A DNA stretch of 64,000 bases from Legionella fallonii LLAP-10. Its GTDB lineage: Bacteria; Pseudomonadota; Gammaproteobacteria; Legionellales; Legionellaceae. Positions 26,912-35,964 of this stretch are shown one piece after another. The notes beneath the pieces were generated by a model. The model made no database searches and was not told the origin of the DNA. It worked only from the letters and a program-made list of their open reading frames with translations. Made by a program: the position numbers and the translations under genes. The DNA lies in contig NZ_LN614827.1 of assembly GCF_000953135.1 (NCBI RefSeq), forward strand, positions 3,484,501-3,548,500. The letters are read 5' to 3'. The stretch's first letter is position 1; each line of letters opens with the position of its first letter.

Positions 26912-27287
26912 TAACCACAATCCTTCGTGAAATACTATCAGAATCTATGAAAAGAGCTCTATCTCATTTTTCATAGATCCTAACTATGGTAACATTCTAA
27001 TAGCTAATCTCCGATTGTCACTAAAATAATGTTTATCGTCAAATGAATCTCAACAAATTTTATAGAAGAAACAATCCTCGCTTTAAGATTTTGCTCCAAC
27101 TTAAGAACCAGTGGCTCAATTTCTTGCGATCGGGAGCAGACATTGAATCACTCCCCCGGTTGCAAGCAACCAGGCTCAATGATGCGACACAAAATTAATT
27201 CATTAAGTTGACGCTATTAAGAGTCCAGATACCCATACTAATGTTTATTCGAACAGTCCTCTTTGAACACATACGATAAATTACTGA
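26912..27287. other. Intergenic region, promoter of efflux operon
   Basis: A roughly 375-bp gap between the efflux operon start and the end of the porin gene. It contains a small GGTTGC-AA-GCAACC inverted repeat at 27158-27171. It must contain the efflux promoter. No regulator gene, open frame or other repeat was seen. Confidence 0.4.
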
Positions 27288-28778
27288 TCAAAAACGAGCA
27301 TTCACTTGCAGCGTTGTCGTTTTTGTTGTGGTACCTAGAAATCGTGCCGAGGATACCGGTAATAATTGTCCCGTAGCAGTATCTCCTACAGGATAGGCGG
27401 TATCATATTGATAGCCAAGCGTTAGAGAAACAAATTTTTGTGGTTTGATGTTAAACGATACTCCTATCGTTGATTGGGGAAGATTCAAAGCCAATGATTG
27501 TTCAGACTGCCCGTAACCTACTGTAATAGAGCTTTTTTTGTCAAATATCATGAAATTGATACTCCCTTCCGCATTCCAGGCAGAAGGTTGGGCTCCCTCA
27601 TCATTGAACGATAGATTTTCTATAGCAAACGGGCAAGTTGTTTGTACAAATTCCCCGTAAAATGTTAGGTGTAAATCATCCAGACTGATTTTTGCCCGAG
27701 CGTCATAAGCTGGAACTCGATGAACTAATAACTCTCTAGCCCCAAAACCACGAAACGCAATTAATGGTATGTCGCTATCTTGTCCGCCTTCAAAATCCAG
27801 ATAATCATTATCCACGTACTCACCCGCATCAGAAACAATGGTAGATGCCCCTGTATTTTGCATCCCGCCAGAATCAGCAATGTTGAAGATGTAACTCGCA
27901 CCGGTGCTCAATTTAAAATGGGGATTTTCCAGCACATATCCAATATTGGCACCACCATTATTGATCACCCCATTCTTTTGATTAGTAAATGCATCTCCCT
28001 CAAAAGCAAAAATAGACGCATTAAAACCATTTTGAGTTCCTGGTTGTTGAAAACCAAGAAGGATAGGACGTTGTCTAAACCGACCTAATCGTGCGGATAA
28101 CGGCGCAAAGAGCAGCGATGAATTGTATTCACCGAAAGGAAGAAACATTTGTCCGCCAGAAAGATATAAAGGAAAGCGATTTAAATCGCCCAAAGTAAGA
28201 AAAGCCGTATTCAAAAAGATCGTGGAATTGGCTACTCGTGTTGTAATAGTGGTTTCATCAAACTTCTCAGCACTATTAGGATTATAACTAATCCTCATTG
28301 CGCCTAATAAAACCGGCATAATTTCTGAGGTCACATTTAAATTGGCGCCAGATAAATTAATATCACTTTGTGTTCTACCATCTCTAGGTGGCACATCAGG
28401 AGGTTGCTTAACGGTTGCCAAACCAATAATTGAACCACCTAATTCAATATGCGGGTAGGGTAAAGGTTGAATCCCTTTTTGCCTCAACTGACTATCATAT
28501 TTTTGACGCATTTTCATCATCGCCAAATCCTGATTATATATAGGAGCGGTATCATATTTATCGCGCGCATTAATCTGAGGAAGGGCTAAAACAGGATCTT
28601 GAGGTTTATTTTTTTCAGCTTTTTGCTCTTTCTTTTCTAATACGGCAATACGCTGCTCTAACCTACGGATTCGCTCGGCTTGAGATAATTCATCTTTAGA
28701 ATTAGAGGCAATGGCTGATTGAGTCATTGAAAAAAACAGGAACAAACAAACACCATTCCTAATACAACTATTTTGCAA
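27288..28778 (-). CDS. Outer-membrane beta-barrel, LbtU-like siderophore porin
   Basis: About 496 residues. Signal peptide (GVCLFLFFSMTQSAIA), a short coiled coil (AERIRRLEQRIAVLEKKE), a linker, then a long barrel with alternating strands ending in a C-terminal aromatic (TTTLQVNARF). Coiled coil plus barrel with ELGGSIIGLA at the barrel start resembles the Legionella LbtU legiobactin receptor family. I place the start at TTG 28778, with AAGGAG exactly 8 nt upstream, which yields a compact signal peptide; the open frame reaches ATG 28823. Family assignment is moderately sure; the ligand is unknown. Confidence 0.65.
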   Translation of the reverse strand: MQNSCIRNGVCLFLFFSMTQSAIASNSKDELSQAERIRRLEQRIAVLEKKEQKAEKNKPQDPVLALPQINARDKYDTAPIYNQDLAMMKMRQKYDSQLRQKGIQPLPYPHIELGGSIIGLATVKQPPDVPPRDGRTQSDINLSGANLNVTSEIMPVLLGAMRISYNPNSAEKFDETTITTRVANSTIFLNTAFLTLGDLNRFPLYLSGGQMFLPFGEYNSSLLFAPLSARLGRFRQRPILLGFQQPGTQNGFNASIFAFEGDAFTNQKNGVINNGGANIGYVLENPHFKLSTGASYIFNIADSGGMQNTGASTIVSDAGEYVDNDYLDFEGGQDSDIPLIAFRGFGARELLVHRVPAYDARAKISLDDLHLTFYGEFVQTTCPFAIENLSFNDEGAQPSAWNAEGSINFMIFDKKSSITVGYGQSEQSLALNLPQSTIGVSFNIKPQKFVSLTLGYQYDTAYPVGDTATGQLLPVSSARFLGTTTKTTTLQVNARF

Positions 28779-28950
28779 CGCAAGAACTCCTTGTTGTAAT
28801 TCAATCGTAAAGCCACCGCACAAGCCAAATTTAAATTAAATGTACTATTTTTCATAATTTTAAGCAGCGATTATTCTGGATAGGAACCATCCTTGTCAAT
28901 AGGGAAGCAAGTCATCGTAGGGTACCCTGAGGTTTTCGAAAGAGATCTAA

Positions 28951-30456
28951 TTATTTATGCTTAAAAAAATGACGTACTTTCTCCACCATGCGATCGATCA
29001 GAGTCTGATGTACTACTTGTTTCTTTGGAGCTTTAGAAGCACTAATATCTTCATTAAGATGTTTTCTGATAACGACCACTTCGCTCATTTTTTCCATTAG
29101 TTCTGGCTTCTGTTTAAATAAATGCTTCATATTATTATGAGTTATTTCAATGATTGTAGCTTCAGTTCTAACAGTCATAGAAGCACTGCATCTATCTCCT
29201 GTTAGTAATGACATCTCTCCAAAATAATCCCCTGCCCCCAAAGTGGCTACCCAATGTTCTTCTAGTATGTCTTTAGAAATATAAACGTCTATTTTGCCAC
29301 TATAAATAATAAATAAAGAGGAATTTTCCTGTCCATACTCCAGGATCATCTCAGGAGGACCGTAATAATGAACTAGAGCATTTGCTGCCAATAATGCCGC
29401 CTCATCCTTACCCAATGAATGAAACAGATCTGTTTGCAATAAAAAATCTTCCAGTAACTCTTGTGAGGGTGGTTCAAGTAATTGTATCCCTTCTTCCGAT
29501 ACAATTTTGACTCCTTTTCGGCGGCATTGATACCAAACTATTGATAATATCTCATCATTAACCAAGGCTTCATGCATTTGTTTAGTAAAATAAGTTAATT
29601 GGTAGATATATTCTGAACTTCTCACCTCTGACAATGTAGCAATAGGGGGAGGGATACGCTCTACCTTTGGCGATTGATAAGCGGCGGAAAGCAGTATTTT
29701 TTTAAATAGCTCTGGTGATACTTGATCTTGAACTGGAATAGTAAGGAGTACCCCATGCATTGGCTCTGGCTGAGACAGGTTGGTGATCTGTAATTTTGAA
29801 ATCACTGAGTTTGGTATTGAGAGATGGTTATTATCTAAAGTAAAAAGATTAACAAAGCGCCAATTAATATCCACAACCATGCCCGGTGGACGTTGTAAAT
29901 TACCATCATTGAATTTTATCCAATCGCCCTTGTTAAACTGTTTTGACGTATTAAGACCAAGACCTGCAAAAATATCACTCAGCGTAGCTTGGGCAGAGTA
30001 TCCTAAAATGATGGCCATCACCCCAGAAGCAGTGAATATACCAAAAACAGATTTTAGAAATACAAAATGCATAATTGCAGCAACAACAACAATAAGCAAA
30101 GCAGCAGAAACAAGATCCCTCAGAATTTTACTAATAACTATTCCTTTATTGAGGAAAAATTTATTCCATAACAAATACTCCAACAATTGATTCGTTAATA
30201 AATTAAGAGACAGCCACCAAAAACACTGCACTATAATTTTTACAGTAGATACATTTAATTCACTTTCTGAAGCAACAAAGGTAAAAGGAGCAAAAAGCAG
30301 TATTAAACTAAAAAGGGCAAAAACCCCGCTCGCGAACCACAATTTTTTCGTCGCAATATTGGAGATAAATTTTTTAAGCAACTGATCGTAGAAAAAAATA
30401 ATGACAGATATCGCTATAATCAGACCGATTATTTTTATTATTTCGTTGATATCCAT
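28951..30456 (-). CDS. MscS-like channel with C-terminal cyclic-nucleotide-binding domain
   Basis: 501 residues. Four to five N-terminal membrane segments, an MscS pore/beta region (GVMAIILGYSAQATLSDIFAG, NKGDWIKF), and a C-terminal cNMP-binding domain at about 340-465 with the phosphate-binding cassette GDYFGEMSLLTGDRCSASMT. This is the bCNG architecture: an MscS-like pore possibly gated by cAMP or cGMP. The cassette has FGEMSLLTGD and RCSAS, fitting cAMP binders. No strong Shine-Dalgarno. Confidence 0.88.
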   Translation of the reverse strand: MDINEIIKIIGLIIAISVIIFFYDQLLKKFISNIATKKLWFASGVFALFSLILLFAPFTFVASESELNVSTVKIIVQCFWWLSLNLLTNQLLEYLLWNKFFLNKGIVISKILRDLVSAALLIVVVAAIMHFVFLKSVFGIFTASGVMAIILGYSAQATLSDIFAGLGLNTSKQFNKGDWIKFNDGNLQRPPGMVVDINWRFVNLFTLDNNHLSIPNSVISKLQITNLSQPEPMHGVLLTIPVQDQVSPELFKKILLSAAYQSPKVERIPPPIATLSEVRSSEYIYQLTYFTKQMHEALVNDEILSIVWYQCRRKGVKIVSEEGIQLLEPPSQELLEDFLLQTDLFHSLGKDEAALLAANALVHYYGPPEMILEYGQENSSLFIIYSGKIDVYISKDILEEHWVATLGAGDYFGEMSLLTGDRCSASMTVRTEATIIEITHNNMKHLFKQKPELMEKMSEVVVIRKHLNEDISASKAPKKQVVHQTLIDRMVEKVRHFFKHK

Positions 30457-30555
30457 TGGAGCAATCCCAAATCCCTCTCTATCTTTTAATTTAGCCTATT
30501 TATTAAGTTTATGCTTTTTATAAATTATCAAGGGTCTGTTTACAACTCTCTAAGC

Positions 30556-30675
30556 TAACGGAAGTGTTGGATAAGAGTGCCAGGTTCTGCCGCAAAAATT
30601 TTCCTAGGCTAAAAACGAAGTTATTTGGGACGAGCTTGGTCAGCCAATCCAAAGGACGGCTCAAAAATAGTCTGG
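30556..30675 (+). repeat. Dispersed repeat, inverted partner of 32393-32572
   Basis: Starting TAACGGAAGTGTTGGATAAG, it continues with CTAGGCTAAAAACGAAG, TTATTTGGGACGAG and CAGCCAATCC, each matching the complement of 32572-32461 (e.g. CTAGGCTAAAACGAG, TTATTTGGGATGAG, CAGCCAATCC). The two copies flank the YopJ-like gene in opposite orientation. Confidence 0.65.
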
Positions 30676-30774
30676 TTGGCAGACTGGTTATGCTAATCAT
30701 TCTTAAAAACACATAATAGTTACTTAAGTTTCTTCTGGTAATATATTCCAAAATTTAATCTTCATGAGTATTTT

Positions 30775-32370
30775 ATGCCCTATTCTTTCAGCGAATTACA
30801 CAATGAATTTTCACCAGATCAACAAAATTTATCTCCAGAAGCAATGGCAATTGCTGTTGATCAATTAAAACAACAAGCACAATTAAAAGGACGGTCATTT
30901 AATTGTTTGATAATTGATCGAGAGAATCCCGCGCATGATGAATTAACTGATTTATTATTACTTTTAAATAAAAATAAAGATAAAGTCATTCATGAGCGCA
31001 TTCAGGTAGTTTATCGCTGTAAAAAGCACTGGTCCACAATGGACATAGAAATTAAAAATGGGCAATTGAGTTTTTTCTTATTAGATGCAGCTAACTCTTT
31101 GCCAGCCGTCATTGATACTGTTACCAGCATTTATACACATTGTCCCAATGCTTCTCTAAAGTACAGTGGCTCAAACACTCAAATGGATAAGTATAGTTGT
31201 GCCTATTTTTCCTTAAATGATGCCTTTAATTTAGCAAAAATTTCTAATCTTCATGACATACTGCCTGATTGTGTTCAAATGGGTGCTATTGGTCAATTCA
31301 CCAGTTATAAACATTTTATTGAAACAATAATTGATCGAGATACCAATATTTTAGGTAATCTAACTAAAACCGCAGTTTTAAATGCTGTGGAACATATTCA
31401 ATATATCCCTATTCGCAATTGGCCTAAAGAATTTGGCTCCTTAATTAAAAATATTCAATCATTAACAATGTTCGCTTCTCTTTCTAAAGAAAAAAAATAT
31501 CTGCGGTACAATACAAAACCTACAGCTGACTATATTGAACAACATACTGTGACATGCCAAGATTCCCCTTATGCACCACCAGCTCAAAGAAATAATGCGA
31601 TTGAAAATAAAAAAAATAAAATTAAAATAAGTGCATTGCAACACCTTAAAGAGCATGAGGAAGATTTTGGAACAATTATTAATGCTCGCCAAAGGGGTAG
31701 TTCAGCGCTCTTTAGCGAAGAAAAACATGAAAAAAATATAGCCTCAACAGATAAAAACATACCGCTGAAAAGATCTATTGCACCTAAAGAAGAAAAAGAA
31801 ACAATTATAGTTGATAGTAAAAAGTTAGACTCAGATCTTTTTATAGAAACTCAACCCATTGATGGGAAATATCTACACAAAAAATCTAATTTTATATTAT
31901 CGAAACAAGTAGAAATAGATCTTTTATTTACATCCATCCAAAACATGAAAAGGCATGGAAAAACCTTATCTCTATCAGGTTCAGTACATGGTGAGATGGT
32001 TACTGTGCTTGCTAAAAAGTTAAAAAAACTGACTCAGGATTTTATTACTAAAAATGAGAATAAAGAGCGGCATGAAATAGACTTTTCAGATTTCAAAAAT
32101 AACTTTATTAAACAATTGCATAGTAAAGATCCTGAAATGGCTGTTCATCGACAATGGTGGAAAGTGGTCACTGCAAACATTCTATTGGCATTAACAGGGG
32201 TTGGTGCACTATTTATTGTCGTTAGATCACTAGCTCAAGGGAAACCTTCCTTCTTTTTTGATAAAACTCAACGAGAAAAGAATATTATTGATGTTGATAG
32301 TAACATACAGAATCTTTGTTCAATTATCCCTGAGCCTCAGGAAGCAGCTGTCAAAATTAGTGCTTTTTGA
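30775..32370 (+). CDS. YopJ-like (C55-type) candidate effector with C-terminal membrane segment
   Basis: 531 residues, AT-rich. Residues 85-155 carry His85 (KKHWSTMDIE), Asp104 (LSFFLLDAANS) and Cys142 (MDKYSCAYFSLNDAFNLAK). The order and spacing (19 then 38) fit the YopJ/PopP2 His-Glu/Asp-Cys triad (19 then 42-44), and local sequences resemble YopJ blocks. YopJ proteins acetylate Ser/Thr/Lys of host kinases with IP6 as cofactor. Residues 260-370 are low-complexity and charged; a membrane segment lies at 464-486 after HRQWWKVVTANILLALTG. The combination suggests a host-membrane-targeted type IV effector (inference). Flanked by inverted repeats. Catalytic assignment is by eye and needs structure comparison. 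Confidence 0.6.
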   Translation: MPYSFSELHNEFSPDQQNLSPEAMAIAVDQLKQQAQLKGRSFNCLIIDRENPAHDELTDLLLLLNKNKDKVIHERIQVVYRCKKHWSTMDIEIKNGQLSFFLLDAANSLPAVIDTVTSIYTHCPNASLKYSGSNTQMDKYSCAYFSLNDAFNLAKISNLHDILPDCVQMGAIGQFTSYKHFIETIIDRDTNILGNLTKTAVLNAVEHIQYIPIRNWPKEFGSLIKNIQSLTMFASLSKEKKYLRYNTKPTADYIEQHTVTCQDSPYAPPAQRNNAIENKKNKIKISALQHLKEHEEDFGTIINARQRGSSALFSEEKHEKNIASTDKNIPLKRSIAPKEEKETIIVDSKKLDSDLFIETQPIDGKYLHKKSNFILSKQVEIDLLFTSIQNMKRHGKTLSLSGSVHGEMVTVLAKKLKKLTQDFITKNENKERHEIDFSDFKNNFIKQLHSKDPEMAVHRQWWKVVTANILLALTGVGALFIVVRSLAQGKPSFFFDKTQREKNIIDVDSNIQNLCSIIPEPQEAAVKISAF

Positions 32371-32392
32371 ATGGTTTCAAAAACTATTAGCG

Positions 32393-32572
32393 AACGTCGG
32401 TTTCGGATAAGGCAGCACTAACCTATTGAAAAAATACAATAAAAATTGAGGTTAGTACATTACTATTTTTAAACGGTTTTTGGGATTGGCTGCCTAAACT
32501 CATCCCAAATAAACTCGTTTTAGCCTAGAAAAATTTTGCAACAAAACCACTTCCTTATCCAAAACTGACGTT
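32393..32572. mobile_element. MITE-like element with 20-bp terminal inverted repeats
   Basis: The ends AACGTCGGTTTCGGATAAGG and CCTTATCCAAAACTGACGTT are inverted repeats identical at 18 of 20 positions. It is 180 bp with no open frame. One half matches 30556-30675 inverted, and its right end is shared with 17984 and (inverted) 61196. It is probably nonautonomous and follows the YopJ-like gene. Confidence 0.65.
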
Positions 32573-32611
32573 AATTTAAGTCTATAGCCATAATAGTAGA
32601 GATCCCCCCTA

Positions 32612-32845
32612 TTATTTAGGTCTCAATAACTTGTCTTTATGAATTTTATGACTTGATTTTATTAATATATTTTTAAACCAATCAAAAAGAGAATACCCAA
32701 ATGCAATAATAATTAACGTCATTGTAACCAGGAAGATAACAACAACCATCTGAATAATATCAAATTTTGATGAGTCTTGAGCAACAAACCAGCCTGTAAT
32801 AGTACTCGATAGCAGCAGCAGTGCCCTAACAATCCAGCTCAGCAT
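32612..32845 (-). CDS. Small two-helix membrane protein, unknown function
   Basis: 77 residues with two hydrophobic segments (IVRALLLLSSTITGWFVA and MVVVIFLVTMTLIIIAFGY) and a Lys-rich tail. GAGAGG about 9 nt upstream, with AAGGA closer, supports translation. It lies alone between the repeat element and the binding-protein gene. No family is recognised. Confidence 0.6.
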   Translation of the reverse strand: MLSWIVRALLLLSSTITGWFVAQDSSKFDIIQMVVVIFLVTMTLIIIAFGYSLFDWFKNILIKSSHKIHKDKLLRPK

Positions 32846-33018
32846 GATCCTTCACCTCTCATCCAATAAATGTCATTGGAAATGCTTATTTTAAGGACAT
32901 AAGCGAGCAAATAATTACTTTAGTTGAGACTTTTTTTGAATGAAGTAAAGCCCTATAATTAAATTATAGTACTGTGACAGGCCTATAGCAGCACTGTACT
33001 GTTTTATTTTTTCCTTTT

Positions 33019-33816
33019 CTATCGGCCGAACCATCGTTGATAAATTGTGTTATAACTCCCGTCTTTTTGCATGTCGGCTTGAATAGTACTGACTGCCTTC
33101 ATTAACTCTTTGTTGCTTGGGTTAAAACCAAATCCCAATGGTTGTGGATCATTAGGAACCGGAGCAAGAATTTTTAATTCAGGATAATGCTCAACATAGT
33201 AGAACGCCACTGGAAATACCTTCATCACAACACCGACTTTACCTGCACGCAAGTCGTTAATGGCAGTAGAAAAATCTTTAAAAGAATAAATCTTTATTCC
33301 CTTAATCTCCTGTTCTTTTTGCATTTTTACCGCAATATCATAGTCTGTTGTCGCTGCTTGTACACCGACAATAGACTCATGAAGATCAGTAAGGCTATTA
33401 ATTTGTGGCGTTTTTTCTTTATTGATAATGATACTCAAAGTAGTAGTCATATATGGTTCTGAAAATGCAATTATCTTTTTCCTATTAGGTGTTATTGTAA
33501 TAGCCCCCATGATTAGGTCGTATTTATTCTTCTTTAGATTAGCAATGATCGTTTCCCATTGAGTATTCTTAAATTCAATGGTCAAATTTAATCGTTTTGC
33601 AACTTCCTTAATTAAATCGACTTCAAACCCAACTTCACGACCATTTTTTAAATATTCAAAGGGTGGATTAGTAAAATAAGTGGCGACAATTAAGTGCCCA
33701 GATCTGATAGTCTTAGGTGGGCTCACTGCACCAGCCAGCTTAATGTTTGCTATAAAAAAAATTGAACCTAATAAATAGGAACATAGAGAACCTCTAGTAA
33801 ATCGTCTAATGGCCAT
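33019..33816 (-). CDS. Family 3 extracellular solute-binding protein (amino acid ABC type)
   Basis: 265 residues with a signal peptide ending near LAGAV. The mature part has the bacterial SBP_3 pattern: LIVATYFTNPPFEYLKNGRE, VGFEVDLIKEVAKRL, YDLIMGAITITPNRKKIIAF and SEPYM. It binds amino acids or related polar solutes in the periplasm. No permease or ATPase gene is adjacent, so it is either an orphan component or works with a distant ABC transporter. GGGAG precedes the start. Confidence 0.88.
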   Translation of the reverse strand: MAIRRFTRGSLCSYLLGSIFFIANIKLAGAVSPPKTIRSGHLIVATYFTNPPFEYLKNGREVGFEVDLIKEVAKRLNLTIEFKNTQWETIIANLKKNKYDLIMGAITITPNRKKIIAFSEPYMTTTLSIIINKEKTPQINSLTDLHESIVGVQAATTDYDIAVKMQKEQEIKGIKIYSFKDFSTAINDLRAGKVGVVMKVFPVAFYYVEHYPELKILAPVPNDPQPLGFGFNPSNKELMKAVSTIQADMQKDGSYNTIYQRWFGR

Positions 33817-33846
33817 TGATTATCTCCCTACCCATTACCTTTTCTT

Positions 33847-34623
33847 TTATTTTGAGGAATAAGTCATACTACAGTATGCTGTAGTTGCAACTGCGGCTAA
33901 TCCAGCTACAGCCGTAAGAGCAAATAATGCATAGCGACAACTGTTTTTATAATAAGAGGACTGAGATGTACTTTTTTCTGGTAAAACGCGTTCGGCTTCC
34001 ATTTGCTTAAATAAATCTATATGCAATTGATAAAACTCGTCTATTGCAGTATAAAACTTATGTTCTTGCTCTGTAGAAAATGCGAACTGACTCACAAAAT
34101 TATCCAAGGGATCTACTTGGTGAAAAATACTACGGTAAAACTCCCCAGTTAATGGATTACCATCAAAAATTCGTTGGTTATGCTCATTTAGAGCCTGGGC
34201 ATCACAGGCATCGCCTAGACAGCGCACAGCAAAATAGGCAAATAAAGTGACCGAATCCGCTACCTCAATTTTTTTAATCATCTCTTGTGTTGCGGGGTAG
34301 AGATGATCGTCTCTTATTACCCGACATTTTTCTGCATCAGCAAGGCAGGTCCTCATTTGACGCACATCGTTTTTTAAAAACTCCGAACGATCTACCCATG
34401 GCTCCTTATTAAAAACATCCAAATAAAGAGTTTTTTCGCTAATTAACTGCCCTAAACGTTTTTCCATAGCCTGATAAAGCGCTATATATTGAATGGAAAG
34501 ATTAATACAATCGGCTTTCTGTGGTAATTCATTCGCTTTTTTAAAATGCAGTCTTAATATAAAATCAGTATCGTCTACCTCTTTATATTTTGTATGCTGC
34601 TGCAATTGCATTAATCGACCCAT
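33847..34623 (-). CDS. Heme-oxygenase-like protein with C-terminal membrane anchor
   Basis: 258 residues. The all-helical body aligns by eye with HO-1: His26 as possible proximal ligand, QYIALYQAMEKRLG, YPATQEMIKKIE, FAVRCLGDACDAQ (HO: TRYLGDLSGGQ) and FYQLHIDLFKQM. The C-terminus (229-253) is hydrophobic, as in tail-anchored eukaryotic HO-1. The distal-helix glycines are changed to Asp-Ala and the segment after His26 is about nine residues shorter, so haem cleavage is uncertain. A perfect AAGGAGG precedes the ATG. It could be a degraded or repurposed haem oxygenase. Confidence 0.5.
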   Translation of the reverse strand: MGRLMQLQQHTKYKEVDDTDFILRLHFKKANELPQKADCINLSIQYIALYQAMEKRLGQLISEKTLYLDVFNKEPWVDRSEFLKNDVRQMRTCLADAEKCRVIRDDHLYPATQEMIKKIEVADSVTLFAYFAVRCLGDACDAQALNEHNQRIFDGNPLTGEFYRSIFHQVDPLDNFVSQFAFSTEQEHKFYTAIDEFYQLHIDLFKQMEAERVLPEKSTSQSSYYKNSCRYALFALTAVAGLAAVATTAYCSMTYSSK

Positions 34624-34665
34624 TAGAATACCTCCTTTTACGATTTATTCTTTCCCTATAAACAG

Positions 34666-35535
34666 TTAACGTGAGGATGTTCCTCCCAATAATTCGTTTT
34701 CTAATTGTGTTCCTACATTTTCATGGGCAGGAACAGAAAGAGTCGGAGCAGGATTCTTTAAAGCGTCTGTTAGGCTAATAAATTTGTATCCATTTTTTTG
34801 ATACATTTCTAAAATATCGCCCAGTAGATAGCTATTAAGCAAATTAGCATGAATTAATAGAATCTGTTTTGTATTTTGGCCTTTAGAGCGTTTCTCTGCC
34901 AATTGCGTTTGCTTCCAGATGTAAGCCAAATAGCGAGGCTTCAATTTCATAATATACGCTTCTCTTGAGCGAAATGGCACTTTATACGCCATTTCATTGA
35001 AATTAAAGTCCTTACTATCAATAGTCACTGGAGCAATAGTGTAATGGTGTGCCACAAGATAATCATAAACTTTCTGTTTGCTGTTCTTATTACCTTCAGC
35101 CAAATAAGGATAACGGAAATATTTAGGCTCAGTTAATATGGGAGCCAAAATCTTATCTGCGCGATCAACATCAGCAATGTACTTTTCTGCACTCATTTGG
35201 TTCAAGTTATAGTGAGAATAAGTATGATTTCCTAACATCAGACCGGCTTTGCGGAACTGCTCTAAAAAAGTCCACTGTCCTTTCTCTATAGCGCCTGCAA
35301 TCACAAAGCCAGTAGCAGGAACCTTATATTTTTGTAATGCCTCAACAATTTTAGTAAATCGTTCTATAGAGCGTTTTTGATTATTCGGTGTATTCATTTG
35401 CGATGCAACAAGTGGCAAGTCATCAATAGTAATCGCAATTTCTTTATCCTCAGCGAAACAATTTGATGAAAACAGCGCCCCCACGAGAATTAATACCTTA
35501 AACTTAGCCAGTCCCTTTCCTAGTTTGCCACTCAT
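34666..35535 (-). CDS. Secreted polysaccharide deacetylase (NodB/CE4 domain)
   Basis: 289 residues with a signal peptide (VLILVGALFSSNCFA). CE4 motifs: AITIDDLPL (TxDD), GNHTYSHYNL (HxxSH-type metal site), RYPYLAEG (RxxPY) and LLIHANLLN in the last motif position. It removes N-acetyl groups from surface or peptidoglycan sugars. Located 42 bp upstream of the heme-oxygenase-like gene, possibly cotranscribed. Confidence 0.88.
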   Translation of the reverse strand: MSGKLGKGLAKFKVLILVGALFSSNCFAEDKEIAITIDDLPLVASQMNTPNNQKRSIERFTKIVEALQKYKVPATGFVIAGAIEKGQWTFLEQFRKAGLMLGNHTYSHYNLNQMSAEKYIADVDRADKILAPILTEPKYFRYPYLAEGNKNSKQKVYDYLVAHHYTIAPVTIDSKDFNFNEMAYKVPFRSREAYIMKLKPRYLAYIWKQTQLAEKRSKGQNTKQILLIHANLLNSYLLGDILEMYQKNGYKFISLTDALKNPAPTLSVPAHENVGTQLENELLGGTSSR

Positions 35536-35665
35536 TTTAAAATACCTGCAAAAGAATTTAGTTTTATTAATCTAACATTATAATGATATTGCGGCAAAAC
35601 TATTTAATGACCTATAGCAAACATTAGACGAGCGATTCAGGGATAATTGAGTTTCTTATCGCGAA

Positions 35666-35850
35666 CTGAGGTATCCTCACAAAGTTTGATTAAAGATCGA
35701 ATTACCGTGGCTTGACCACGGTATCTACAAGAAGGGGTAATGGTTAATTTAAGCCCAAGAAATACAGGTGATTCAATAATGCAACCTGTGGATACCGTGG
35801 CCAAGCCACGGTAATTCGAGAGAAGTTATAATTCTGTGGGGATACCTCAG
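35666..35850 (+). mobile_element. MITE, family 1 copy A, with target duplication
   Basis: The ends CTGAGGTATCCTCACA and TGTGGGGATACCTCAG are inverted repeats (15 of 16). The element is flanked by direct repeats ATCGCGAA (35658-35665 and 35851-35858), an 8-bp target duplication. Inside are two nested hairpins TACCGTGG/CCACGGTA that are also inverted copies of one another. Copy B lies at 61461-61676. No coding capacity. Confidence 0.85.
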
Positions 35851-35964
35851 ATCGCGAACTGACAATAACTTATAATCTTTTTATTTTCAAAACCTACAGC
35901 TTACAGTTAGAATCGTAATGGCTCAATAAATAGCAATTCCCTTTTAATTTTCGGAGAACGTTGA

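Noticed and set aside
21024-26920. Efflux operon as the Legionella metal-type helABC (HME) system
   Set aside because: The pump's sequence around the proton-relay DD pair is of the HAE1 drug type and the adaptor lacks metal-binding His-rich parts.
30518-30751. 77-codon minus-strand frame before the YopJ-like gene
   Set aside because: It lies almost wholly in the dispersed repeat at 30556-30675.
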